Assembly: GCF_910591885.1 (NCBI RefSeq)
Contig: NC_063271.1
Location: forward strand, 11,215,001-11,279,000
Length of the DNA stretch: 64,000 bases
From: Bombus terrestris
Lineage: Eukaryota > Arthropoda > Insecta > Hymenoptera > Apidae
Reading direction: 5' to 3'
Part shown: positions 44,027-54,849 of the stretch, in pieces
Numbering within the stretch: the first letter of the stretch is position 1
How the letters are laid out: each line of letters starts with the position of its first letter
Notes under the pieces: generated by a model
Databases searched by the model: none
What the model was told of the DNA's origin: nothing
What the model saw: only the letters and a program-made list of their open reading frames with translations
Made by a program: the position numbers and the translations under genes

Positions 44027-47000
44027 CTTACGAGTAACTGCATGTACGCGTCAGAGACACTCCGAGTGCTGTCAGAGCTAAAGAGAAAGAGAGAAAGAGA
44101 GAAAGAGAGAGAGAGAACAGTCAAGAGCGGGTTCCGCTGGTGCGTGCGGGCATGTGCAAGCGCAAGGTCGTGTCGGGGTTGGGAATTCCGACTGCCAAGG
44201 GTTCCCACCCCTTCGTATTGCACTAGAATTCTGACACTACTACCTGGACGACCGACTGCTGCTAGACGAAGATGGAGAACAACAGAGAAAAGAGTGGGAG
44301 GCGGATAGAGAAGGGCCACTCCGTCTCGTTTCCTTTCCGAAGCGTATCCTTCGGGAATACGTACCGGGTGAACCCACAGGATTCCATGCATCGGGTTGGT
44401 TCGCAAACCTGTTTAACAGGGGAAATTTGACACGTTCCCTCCTAATCCGATTTTTACGAGCCATACGTTATCATGGTAATAATTTTCCTGTAAAATTAGT
44501 TTTTTTTTTTTTTTATTTATTAGAATATTTACAATCAATTCTCGTTGAGAATTTTCAGTAACTTTTTCAGTAATTTTTAGTTTGGCGTGATACAATGACA
44601 TGGATTATAATAGTTTTATATTGTTGGTTCTAGTAGAAACTAAGGATTTAATCTAGAGGGTATTTTCTTTTGCAAAATTAGTAACACTGATTTTTACGCA
44701 TTTTATTTACCAATTATTCTGAAATTCTATGTATAAATAATATTGATGATTTTTACAGTTATCCTTCTATTGTATTTGCATACTGTGTGTGGCTTATCGA
44801 CCAATGATTTTAAGTTATCTTTCATCTTTTTTATATTTTCGTTTAAATCTAACTTCGCTTAGAAAGATTAAGGTAACGCGTTGCAATGAAAGCTATTGGA
44901 CGATATTCTAGAAACTTGGAAGAATTTTCAAGAATTTTGGGCGATTTTTTTAAAAAAAGGATGGATCGCATGGATGTAAAGGACTCAGTATGCGGTCGAC
45001 GCCAGTAAAAATAAGGTTGCAAACGAAGGATTATGAATCATTGCGTGAAATCGGTTTCTGCGTTGTGAAAATTTCTATTTTATTTAAAAGTTACCGCAAT
45101 ATTCCGTACGTTTATATTATATATGCGTGTATAATTTTTTAAACTACGAATTTTATCAAATTTTATTTAATCAGATTAGTTATTAAAATACTACATGATT
45201 ATTAAAGTACGTACGCTGCAAGCTAAAGTACCATTGGAAATTATACAAGGAACAATATAATTCATTATGTTCCATTCAATTTTCCGATAGTTAATATTAA
45301 ATCGGATCAATAATTTTAATATTGCTTAATTGTTTATAAATATTCTCAGTACATATCTAATAAACATTTTGTTTTATTCATTTGAAAAATATACCAATTA
45401 GTATGGGAACCAGCAAAAAGTTGTCATCATGCTCTTCTAAGTGACGATCGAAATAATCGATAGCGTCTCGACTGAGATCGGTATAAAATATTACAAATAA
45501 TATAATAGTAAAGTATTAATTATAAATTAGTTTATAAATGACTAGTTTTAATACTGTTAACCCTCAACGTGTTTTTCTATTACGTAACAATTATTCTGTA
45601 CCTTATTATTATATAACAATGTTCGTCGCAAAATCGTTTTCGTTTACTCCATATCGTTGCGTTTCATGACGTGCATCGTTGTTTGACGTATACTTACACG
45701 TCGTTTCGTTTATACGTCATTTCCGTTTATAACTGGCGTACGATGAACGTGTCGAGATTGTACAATACGTCATTACATACATTTGCAAGATTATGAGTTG
45801 CGAAATGGATAGTAATAGAAGCCTAATAATAAGATTGGCTAAGCTTAATGATAAAAGAATATGAAACACGTAACATAATCGATAAAATATATTATACTTC
45901 GTGAGCAGGGAATATAGTTTGAGAATATAATTTTTCATTATAAACTTCGATTCGTTTTTAAATCATTAGACTCTGTATTAGTATTTGCCAAATTATAAAT
46001 TTCAAATTATATCTTTCTATGTCGATTTATATAATTTCGCGAAAAATGAACAAAATTTGTTTCAGTTTTGTATAAAATTTTGTAAAAAGCTACGAAGAAT
46101 ATTTATTTCGCCCTTAAGGGGATTTTAACAATGTTCTTTCGATATTTGATTGAATCAATGATTGAAACGTTACGAATGAATTTCTGTAACCGTAAAAAAT
46201 TCCCCGATGGAATTGTCAGCAAGAGCCGTAAACCAGGCCTTTTTTCATCGGTAGGAAGATAATTCAGGAAGGAAGAAGAATCTTTTGATGAACAGAAATG
46301 CCGGGAAAGGATTGAAGTTCCTTTTCCAAGTGGATGAAGTACGTAGTTGGAGTGATAATTGACTGGGCGATGATGAAACTGGCTGACTCGCGATCTTCCT
46401 AGAGGTAGCTAATATTTACGTTGAACTAACAGGAAAGGGAAGTTCTTCGTGAAGTAGGAAAAAGCTTCTCTTAATGCGAAATAGCCACTCGTTTTTTCAA
46501 AATAACGGCTGAACGAGTCCCTAGTAGAAAATTAATGAACAAGCGATTAAGAATTCGAAATCTTTTTTCTAAATAATTCCAGAAACGGAAAGAGTTCCTA
46601 TATTGTTTAAAACATCTTCAGAATTGATTAAATAAACGTAGCGATATTTCTTATAATAATTAATAATTATGTTTCGATAATTTTTTACTAGAAAAATACT
46701 ACAATAAAAAGGAAAAATATTTCTTGATACTAAAGTTTCTTGAAAATTCTTGAACCTGATGAAAAGCATTGCTATCGAATATGAAAAAAAGAATTAAATA
46801 ATTTTATTAAAAATAATCGTTTTCAACCAACTAAATGTATTTTTTATTGTACCATTGTAGCCTGTATACCGTAAATAAATAAAAATCACGTGGAGGTTAA
46901 AGAGGACCAGTTGCGCGATAATTTCGCAACGATCACCCGTTATACAGGCAGACCGATCTGTTCGCGTAATATTATAGTTCGGTGAACAGTAATCTGGGTT

Positions 47001-50000
47001 ACGCCCTCCGCTCGATTCATAAGAACCGCGCGTTAAAGTAGGAGAGAACGTGATTTCTCTCGTACCTTCGTTCTTTCTCCCTCCCCCTGTCACCCTTCTC
47101 TTTTCTAGCGACACCCTTTTCCTCTCTTTTCCTTTTTCATGCTTTCTCCAAACGCTCTCTTTCCTTTAACCCCTTTCCCAATCTCTGTTTCTAATACTTT
47201 AGTTCTTTTCTTCTTTTTCTGTGCTTCCCTGCTCCTCTTTTCACTTTCACCCTTTCTTCTTTTTATCCTTTTTACCTTTTATCTGCTCTTTTAATTAGTA
47301 CACTTGCAATTTGATCTTACGTTGTCTTCATCTCCAGTAACCATCTTATTTTCTTTAGAATACTGTAAACGTTGAAGTTGTGAAGTCTACAGAAAATAAT
47401 TGGCATTGATATTCAAGTATAGAATTATTGTTGATAGTTTTAGTGCTAATTATTATTTATATTACTTTTTACTAGTTCAGTTTTATCAGTCTGTAGGTGT
47501 GTAAGAGAAGGTGTTGACTGTCTAGCCATTTAACACCGAATATTGCACTGCTTTTCAAAATCACTTTTGATCAATTTCAAAAAAATGCTACTTTTCAAAA
47601 TTCGTCAAACTTTGTCCCTGATTAATGTACTTAATCTTTCTTGGTCAGGCTCCACTGGCAAAACAGCGAATAATTTACAGATCGGATTAATATTTCTAAT
47701 AAATCTTTAATCTGAAAATAACAAAACACCTATGTATAATATATAAATAAATATTACATCTTTTACACAATTTGGATTTAATGTGCCAGATGTTGAACGA
47801 TTAAACAGAGAATTTACCCAATATTTCATTTCTTTCTTCCCATTTTTCTTCTAAAATTAATATTAAAATTTCTATCGATACTTATTTTCCTGTTCTATTG
47901 AAAAATACTTTCAATATTCCATCATATTCGTAACGTATATTTGTATCATCCAATAATAGAACAATTAAGGTCCTAAGAGAGAATGACGAGAAGAAAATTG
48001 AAGGAAATGGTCCAAACTTGTTGCATGCCATCCGGACGCCTCTTTCACCCTCTCACCCTTATCTTCTCATTTCTCTTACATTTCTCCACGGATATTTCTT
48101 GGTCTCGTCATACTAACCAGGAATTTCGAAATGGACCTTCATTTTTTAGATGGCCATTTTTCTCACGTCCATTTTCACGCGTCTTTTTGTTCCTACGTTG
48201 CAAGATCCGGCTATGGCGAACGGCTGCTTTGCATTTATACGTCTACTTCCTCGAGAAGCGAATTTTTTATCCTACTACGTTCTATTTTGCTCTACTCTAC
48301 TTTTTTCTTCTTCTTCGTAATCTCGCCGCGTTCTACTTTCTCGCGTTAATTCTGGATTTACGAGCGTTCGTGCGTCGTGTTGCAAATAGTTGCGAATATT
48401 CCGATTCTTTCATCTCGATGCAATATCGATCTTGCAAAACTTGCGATTCGCTGACTGAAGGATTAACTACGATAACGTTAGTTACATTTCTTTCCATATA
48501 AAATATCCGAGATTTGCAGTGTTAAATAGAAGATCGAATAAAAATTGTTGTATAAGGTATGAGATTTTTTTAATTTCCTTACCGAGAAAAACGTCGTTAA
48601 TTACCTTTTTCTAATTGATTCTTTACACCTGCACCGATAATCAATATGGGTTAATAGGTTATTCGCTGATAATAAATTATTAGTAAGTTAGAATCGGTTC
48701 AAATTATAGGTCTTGTATCTTATAATTTCTTTTAAAAGATTGGCATGTTTTTGAATATATTAAATATAAATTGAATGGATGATTAAAGAGTGATATATCG
48801 TCGAGATATTACCACCTGTATTTATATATTATTCTACCTTTCATAAGTGATCGTATACTTTTTCTACCTATAATTACTATTATACCAATTGCTATAATTA
48901 CCTCATATGTTACTAAATAAATAAACATCTTATTATAATAGGAAGATATGATTTATTTCAATAGAAACAAGTTCTTTTATAACGTTAAATCATGTAGCAG
49001 GATTTTCATGAGCCACTATATCTCTTTTGTTTTAGTTACCATTATTATGTTAATAATATGTAGCTATTATTATTTTGGTAATTTATATATAATTACTTGG
49101 TAGAATAGCAAATAGATAAATAATCATGCTGTTATACGAAGATATAATTTGTTTTAATAAAACAAGTTCTTCTGTAAGATTAGTTTAGGTACAGAAACTA
49201 TCATGAATGACAGAAAGGTTTTTCTTTTTATTTGCAGGGCTGAAACTCGCAGAGGACCAGAGCAGTTTATTGAATAAATCAAGGTCAAGCGAATGAAAGA
49301 GCGACGAGGAGGGCCGAGACATCGGCCGGGATTCTGTCGTGGCGCAGAAAAATCAAATTAAACAGCCGCTTTTAAGTCGAATTAAAACGAATGCGCTTAA
49401 TTAAAGCGGCCTGTGCCGCTCAACTAAAGGAGTTTTATTGACGGCGACCGAGTCTCCTTTGTCGGTGCCACCGTGTACCCTTTCATTATTACGTTAAAAG
49501 ATGCCCGCGACTTTTTGGTTTTGCAGCAAATAACGCTCTATTTTTCTCTCCGTTAAAGACAGCCTGGTTTTTTTCCGATTTTTCAACCCGACTCCTCTGT
49601 TTTTCAATGTTTCCTTTCTTTGTGATTTCGAAACGCGTTTCAGGATCCAGCTTCTTCGTAGCCGCGCTTTTTGCTCCTTTCATTCTTACGGCTACGTGAA
49701 TCGGAGATTTTTTGGAAGCGGCAGCATGGTGAAAAAGAAACGAGCGTGCGAAATTAATTTACTGTCTTTATTGCTTCTCTTTGTTAATTGGATTAGAGTG
49801 AAAAAAACGATAGCCCTTTAATATATCTGCTGGCGTTCGCGTATACGTTAGGTCTGTGTAGTTTTATGGAAATTCATATTTTCATAGACTCAATGAAAAA
49901 TCCGCAATCTAATGGTAGGTAGGATGTTATTTCAATGTTATATAAGTAGCTACTGTATCTTCGTTATTTTCTATATTTTCACTTGTGTGCATTTTCCAAT

Positions 50001-50774
50001 TTTTTATCTCCTGTAAACGCGTAAAACTCAGCCATATGCAGCAATTATTGAAGGTGAAGAAGAAATGTTTGTACTATCGTAATGCATAAAAATCCGTGAA
50101 GCAAATGTTTAAATAAAGCAGCTAATACAGTTTGTGCATTCTAGTTTTCCATATAGTGGAGCGCAGTTTCTGAACGATTTATTTTAAATTCTACCTTATT
50201 TTATTACACTACCAAAAGGTTAGATGGTAAAATAAATCGTTTCATCGTGGCTGTAACGATGCTCGTGGCCCATGGTTTATCGGTCAGAAAAATGTGCAGA
50301 CCCGTGACAAAAGGAGTCATAACGGAACCGCGTTCGCAAGCCAAAGACGAGCACGTTAACGGTGTCTGAGGTTTCACCGCGCTAAATACACACTTTTTCC
50401 CTCTCACTCGTCGCGTTAACGTCGAACCAACCGCGGACGACGACTCTTTTTCTTTTCTCTTACTCGACGATGCTGTCCGCCGTGAAAAGAAGCAGCTACT
50501 CCAACGTAGGGATAAAGACGAGAAAGCAAAGAAAAAGCCACGGTTCTCGTTGCAGAGAAAATCGGAAGAGGATCGACGTGGAAGATGAATAGAAGGCGAG
50601 AAGCGGAGGTTCTCCCTTGAAACAGGGGGACAATCTTCCCCTGTTCATTGTGAGAATTTCTAATTGTTCGCCAATGTTCCGGATATGGTAAGGGAATTTT
50701 TCTCTGGGAAAATGGTACGTGGGATTATCTCTTACCATATAGCGTATGGATTATCGAGAAATTATAATTTTTTC
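44027..50774. other. Long mostly AT-rich stretch, no gene supported
   Basis: It holds a gaaagaga microsatellite (44080-44117), a T-run at about 44498-44513, a cluster of acgtca half-sites at 45660-45780, a polypyrimidine tract at 47040-47300 and a GC-richer patch at 49230-49480 that looks like conserved non-coding DNA. The longest frame in the window (47983-48501, 172 codons) lies here but is a T-rich, Phe/Leu-rich chance-type ORF. The 159-codon minus frame at 43927-44406 overlaps the microsatellite and a transposon end and is rejected. Confidence 0.5.
44080..44117. repeat. GA/GAAA microsatellite
   Basis: Tandem gagaaa and ga units over about 38 bp. Confidence 0.95.
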
Positions 50775-50828
50775 AAGAAATTTAACAGTTGAAAAGCAGT
50801 GCGTAAGTGTCTGGTGTTTTTATTGTAG

Positions 50829-50899
50829 TTGGCAAATAAATAATGGCGGATTTTGTCATTAGTTGGTATTCACAAAATCCGCAATCACTTAGTTGCCAA
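50829..50899. mobile_element. Mariner-derived palindrome in unit 1
   Basis: A 71-bp inverted repeat from ttggcaa to ttgccaa with a gcggattttgtc core. The left arm has drifted (caaataaataatggcgg), so this hairpin is imperfect. Confidence 0.85.
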
Positions 50900-50903
50900 T
50901 AGA

Positions 50904-51035
50904 AATGAAATTATGTAAATCATTGGCGATATCATGTAATGTTATAGGTTTGATAATATTAGCATCAGTATTAGTAATATTAATAGCTGTAAATAATAGG
51001 ATGATGTATTTTAATGATAGGATGATGTTTTTATT
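50904..51035 (+). CDS. Repeated membrane mini-ORF, unit 1 (truncated)
   Basis: It starts MKLCKSLAISCNVIG and contains the same hydrophobic run as the other copies, but after MMYFN it enters a duplicated gatgatg segment and the array junction. Function unknown; it may be non-coding. Confidence 0.2.
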
Positions 51036-51039
51036 GTAG

Positions 51040-51110
51040 TTGGCAATTAAATGATTGCGGATTTTGTCATTAATTGGTATTGACAAAATCCGCAATCACT
51101 TAGTTGCCAA
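51040..51110. mobile_element. Mariner-derived palindrome in unit 2
   Basis: The same 71-bp inverted repeat, with small changes in the left arm (caattaaatgattgcgg). Confidence 0.88.
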
Positions 51111-51289
51111 TAGAAATGAAATTATGTAAATCATTGGCGATATCATGTAATGTTATAGGTTTGATAATATTAGCATCAGTATTAGTAATATTAATAGCTG
51201 TAAATAATAGGATGATGTATTTTAACAGTATAATTAATATTAAAAGTAGGGTAAGGGCATTTTTCTTTCGGCAGGATGGATGCGACTAA
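51104..51289 (+). CDS. Repeated membrane mini-ORF, unit 2 (61 codons)
   Basis: The frame begins at the palindrome edge and encodes MKLCKSLAISCNVIGLII, then a hydrophobic run to about residue 32 (one predicted membrane helix), then NNRMMYFNSIINIKSRVRAF and a Cys-Asp end. The copy in unit 3 is identical in protein. Because the DNA copies are themselves almost identical, this does not show selection on the protein. I do not recognise the family. Confidence 0.25.
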   Translation: MPIEMKLCKSLAISCNVIGLIILASVLVILIAVNNRMMYFNSIINIKSRVRAFFFRQDGCD

Positions 51290-51345
51290 TTAAGAAATTT
51301 AACAGTTGAAAAGCAATGCGTAGGTGTCTGGTGTTTTTATTGTAG

Positions 51346-51416
51346 TTGGCAACTAAGTGATTGCGGATTTTGTCATTAGTTGGTATTGACAAAATCCGCA
51401 ATCACTTAGTTGCCAA
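51346..51416. mobile_element. Mariner-derived palindrome in unit 3
   Basis: The best-preserved copy: left arm ttggcaactaagtgattgcg and its exact inverse on the right, with a short ttagttggtat loop. It matches a hymenopteran mariner terminal repeat and the 29.1-kb hairpin. Confidence 0.9.
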
Positions 51417-51595
51417 TAGAAATGAAATTATGTAAATCATTGGCGATATCATGTAATGTTATAGGTTTGATAATATTAGCATCAGTATTAGTAATATTAA
51501 TAGCTGTAAATAATAGGATGATGTATTTTAACAGTATAATTAATATTAAAAGTAGGGTAAGGGCATTTTTCTTTCGGCAGGATGGATGCGACTAA
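51410..51595 (+). CDS. Repeated membrane mini-ORF, unit 3 (61 codons)
   Basis: Identical in predicted protein to the unit 2 frame. It carries the same single hydrophobic helix followed by a basic, Phe-rich tail (FFFRQDGCD). No promoter was recognised, and the best-preserved hairpin lies immediately upstream. Confidence 0.25.
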   Translation: MPIEMKLCKSLAISCNVIGLIILASVLVILIAVNNRMMYFNSIINIKSRVRAFFFRQDGCD

Positions 51596-51670
51596 TTAAG
51601 AAATTTAACAGTTGAAGAACAATGCGTAAGTGTCTGGTGTTTTTATTGTGGTTGGCCAATAGAAATGAAA

Positions 51671-51886
51671 TTATGTAAATCATTGGCTGTATCATGTAAT
51701 GTTATAGGTTTGATAATATTAGCATCAGTATTAGTAATATTAATAGCTGTAAATAATAGGATGATGTATTTTAACAGTATAATTAATATTAAAAGTAGGG
51801 TAAGAGGATTTTTCTTTCGATATGGAAGATGTGACTTTCTGTTAGAAAATTGTGTACGTATTGTGAAAAAATTACAAGTTCTCTAG
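51671..51886 (+). CDS. Repeated membrane mini-ORF, unit 4 (longer tail)
   Basis: It starts at the internal ATG (MKLCKSLAVSCN). One conservative change is present in the helix region. The tail differs: GFFFRYGRCDFLLENC and further residues to a stop at about 51886, giving a longer protein. This unit has no palindrome upstream. Confidence 0.22.
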   Translation, partial: LCKSLAVSCNVIGLIILASVLVILIAVNNRMMYFNSIINIKSRVRGFFFRYGRCDFLLENCVRIVKKLQVL

Positions 51887-51890
51887 GAAA

Positions 51891-53277
51891 TTAGGCGATT
51901 TAATCGTAACGTACAAATCATGCTTTTAGAAATGAAATTATGTAATTATTATTAATTGTGTAATTATTACAGGTAATCGTGTAATTATTAGTAATTATTA
52001 GTAATTATATAATTACACAGGTAATTACGTAATTAGTAGCGTCGTATCATCATGATATTTCAATGATGTACTATTAAAACGATGCCTGTAAGTTAAAGAA
52101 GAACTAAATATTAGGAAAAACATAAGAAGCCACTTCTCAATTTGTTCATTTCCTTTCATCTTCCTCTTCTTCCTTGCGACTCCTAAAAGATTCTGAAAAG
52201 TCACAAGCTTCGAACTTCGATCTTATCGAAATCCCTGAAATCAGCGAACTCTGAAAATCGATAGTTGCCGAGCGAAAAATCCTAACGGTATGTAAAAGTT
52301 ACTATTGTGAAAATTTCATTTCATCTCTTACAGGTCTCCTTAGTTTTACGGCAAATAAAAATTATATTTCACTACTAAAAATGTAAAAAACCATTTCGCA
52401 AATGATAGCACTAAACCGACTTACATCGCCATAATCCTCATCTAGCCAATTATCACAAACACAAAACGGTGATAATTTCTCACAGATACGAGCAACAAAT
52501 GAATAACAAAAAAAAAGCGAAACAAAAAGAAAAAGAAACTCTGAATCGGACATAGAACGAGCGCAAACGAGGGAAGAACAATTCTCGCGCCCTTCGTGTG
52601 CGGCGAGGTCCGTCCTGCTCGTTTCTTTCTTCTCCGGCTCCTCTTTGCTCGTTTTCTCGCGGCGTCGTCGTCGTCGTCGTCGTCCCTTCTTCCCATTCCA
52701 TCGTCCTCTTTCTCTTCTCTGCCGGCCGTGATCTCACGAGATTTATTAACACGCGTCGCGCCTCGCGGGGATACGCCGCGCGTTGCGAATTACGGATGGA
52801 GCTCGGTCGCGCGCGTTCACGCGCATCACACCGCTCGCCTATATACTTACTTATGTACTTCGCCAGTATTATTTGCACACAATGCGACTTATGAAAAATA
52901 TCTGTATTAAAGAACCGCGTTTTCGACGTGGACGTCTCATTGTTCAGCGTGGGACGAAGTTAAATCACAGACCAGCAAGCTTTCTTCTTCGATAATAGTT
53001 GGGGGGACGATGAGGTGGAGGGTGGGGGGATATATAGAAAATTTTTGGTGGATTCGCGTGTTCGTGTTAAAGCAACTTTCTTGCGTCAAATTTCGCTCAG
53101 ACTATGCTTTTTTAATTTCTTTCTTTATTTCTCTGTGTATTTTTGAAGGCATCGATGAATGTATCATTTATGAGATTTATCAAACAGACAGACTATCGTA
53201 ACTGCGGTAAAACTCTGTTTATCTGAATTTGTAGTGGGACAAACAGTTTAGGTGTAGATATAATGGAAGTTGGTATA
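51891..53277. other. Non-coding, with GC-rich promoter-like island 52560-52900
   Basis: 51930-52035 is a degenerate gtaattatta minisatellite. The island at 52560-52900 is CpG-rich with a CGT microsatellite (52662-52684) and a tatata-type string near 52840. It may be a promoter with a 5' exon, but the ORFs on both strands (up to 132 codons) are competing and featureless. Confidence 0.45.
52662..52684. repeat. CGT microsatellite
   Basis: Seven tandem cgt units within a GC-rich island. Confidence 0.96.
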
Positions 53278-53437
53278 CAGTAGGAGCTCGCTAAATTTCT
53301 CCCTGCTACCCATTATTTTTCGTTCATACAGGTAATAGGAGTTGGCGCTCGGTTAGTGGGTCAGTGAATTCAACCAGCAAAAGTTCAGTTAATCGGGCAT
53401 TCACTAAAATTTCCCTCCAATAAATCCAGTTCCACTG
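53278..53437. mobile_element. Pogo-like miniature element, 160 bp
   Basis: The left end is cagtaggagctcgctaaatt; the right end, reverse-complemented, is cagtggaactggatttattg. TA flanks both sides (53276-53277 and 53438-53439). The cagt.gga start is typical of pogo/Tigger-type ends. There is no ORF. Confidence 0.65.
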
Positions 53438-53439
53438 TA

Positions 53440-54557
53440 TTGAATAATTAGCGCGAGCTTTGGCGAACGAAATAGGAAAATCCAATGAAAATTGCATTTA
53501 ACGAGGAAGTCAATAATCGTATATCGTAACTAGACTGCGGATTTTTATGCGTTTACAGGAAATTTGAAAGTGCAAAATTCAGCAGAATGCACGTGATATG
53601 AAAAAGTATGTGAAATATCCAAAGCAAAATGCTTCGTGTGTTATTTGCGAAAATTTCCCATCTTTTATTGGAGAATAAATAATAACAATAAGCACAATGC
53701 AAAATTTCAGTATAAACAAAAATATAATCGTCAATGAATGTTAGTCAATTGTTTCTTCGCTCTTATCTGTGCCATCTATTTAAATGAACGCAACATTGAG
53801 TTTTCTTTACAATTAAAAAACATAGCACGCGCATGGTTTTTTTACAGACACATTTTCCTTTTCCATGAATTTGCACTTCGTTAACGCATAAATTTTCTTC
53901 TCCTCGTAGAAACCTCGTCTCTTGGCACTCGCAGTGTTTTCTGCGAACACTGTTCGACGTTTCAGCGAGACAAATTTGCTACTTCTTTGAATCATTTTTC
54001 CCAAAGATAAGAATCTGCGTAAACAATCCGCAATGTAATCGTAACAGATTCTGATTTAAAATTATAGTTAACTAGAAACGGTAAAGAAATTCTGACGATT
54101 CGCGAGTCAAGCTCGATAAATTCACGAATCATGGGAAACGACCAATTCTCAGCATCCGGTGACTTCCAATTACGTCGCATTGTGTTCGGGAATCCTCTAT
54201 GTTCCCGCTTCCGTACGTCAAAGAAGCAGAGGAAAGAAGAAAAAAAAAATAGGAAAGAAAAGAAAAGAGAAAGAGAAAAAAGAGTCGATCGTGGTATTAG
54301 GCTGACAATGAAGAGAGGGGCCAGGCGTTGTGACTGTGTGCGTGTATGCGACTGGAAGTGGGCTAACTTTTGATGCGTTTCTAAATAAGGGTTCGACATA
54401 CCTTGTGACACATGTCACTCACGCGGGAATCTGCGAATCATCCCAGGACGGGTTTAAAGACAATTCCCTCAGTTTCTCACGCGGAAGAAACTTCACTTGA
54501 TCCTGTCTTCTTTTTTTTTTCTTCCATTTTTTTCCGTTAAAAACTTGTTATTTCATT
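53440..54557. other. AT-rich DNA containing dispersed repeat B
   Basis: 53535-53640 shares a diverged order of motifs (tgcggatttttatgc, ggaaatt, tatgaaaaagtatg, tccaaagcaaa) with 23409-23520 and with the inverse of 29349-29440. The ORFs at 53992-54411 are pyrimidine-rich and not supported. Confidence 0.45.
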
Positions 54558-54563
54558 ATACAG

Positions 54564-54848
54564 GTTGTTTCACGGTTTAACAGCCAAACTTTGTGCGTAC
54601 ACTTTACAGCTATAATGAAACAAAAACGTTTACGAACACGAATATAGATCGTTTAGGACTTTGTTAGAAAGTTACGATAAAAATATGAGATACAGGAGGA
54701 ACAACAAAAAAGAAATAAAGGACGATATTTTAAGAAAAGGCAATTACGAAACGTCTCAAAATGTTCACTGCTCCTGTGATACTAACAGCGAAATTTGTTA
54801 CCCTATGAAGCTCATTTTGATTTCGTTGTATCCGAACGAAACGACCTA
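54564..54848. mobile_element. Possible TA-flanked miniature element, about 285 bp
   Basis: The left end caggttgtttcacgg follows TA. The right end, reverse-complemented, is ttaggtcgtttcgttcgga and is followed by TA. The end similarity is partial (aggt.gtttc), so this is tentative. A 62-codon ORF inside has no recognisable features. Confidence 0.35.
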
Positions 54849-54849
54849 A

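Larger units (their letters stand above)
50775..51890. repeat. 306-bp tandem array, four units
   Basis: Units begin aagaaatttaacagttgaa at 50775, 51292 and 51598. The unit containing 51023-51290 lacks this start, so units one and two were joined by a deletion. Units two and three are almost identical over 250 bp. The order inside a unit is a leader (gtgtctggtgtttttattgt), a 71-bp palindrome, an ORF starting at ATGAAATTATG and a purine-rich tail. The fourth unit lacks the palindrome and its tail diverges (ttctttcgatatgg). Confidence 0.95.

Noticed and set aside
43927..44406. 159-codon minus-strand ORF
   Set aside because: Runs through a GA microsatellite and into the end of a miniature transposon, so it cannot be a host protein.
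47983..48501. Longest ORF of the window, 172 codons, very hydrophobic
   Set aside because: Phe/Leu/Tyr-rich sequence comes from pyrimidine-rich DNA; no domain, no regular membrane topology, a weak start context and no supporting signals. Length alone is not compelling in this amount of DNA.
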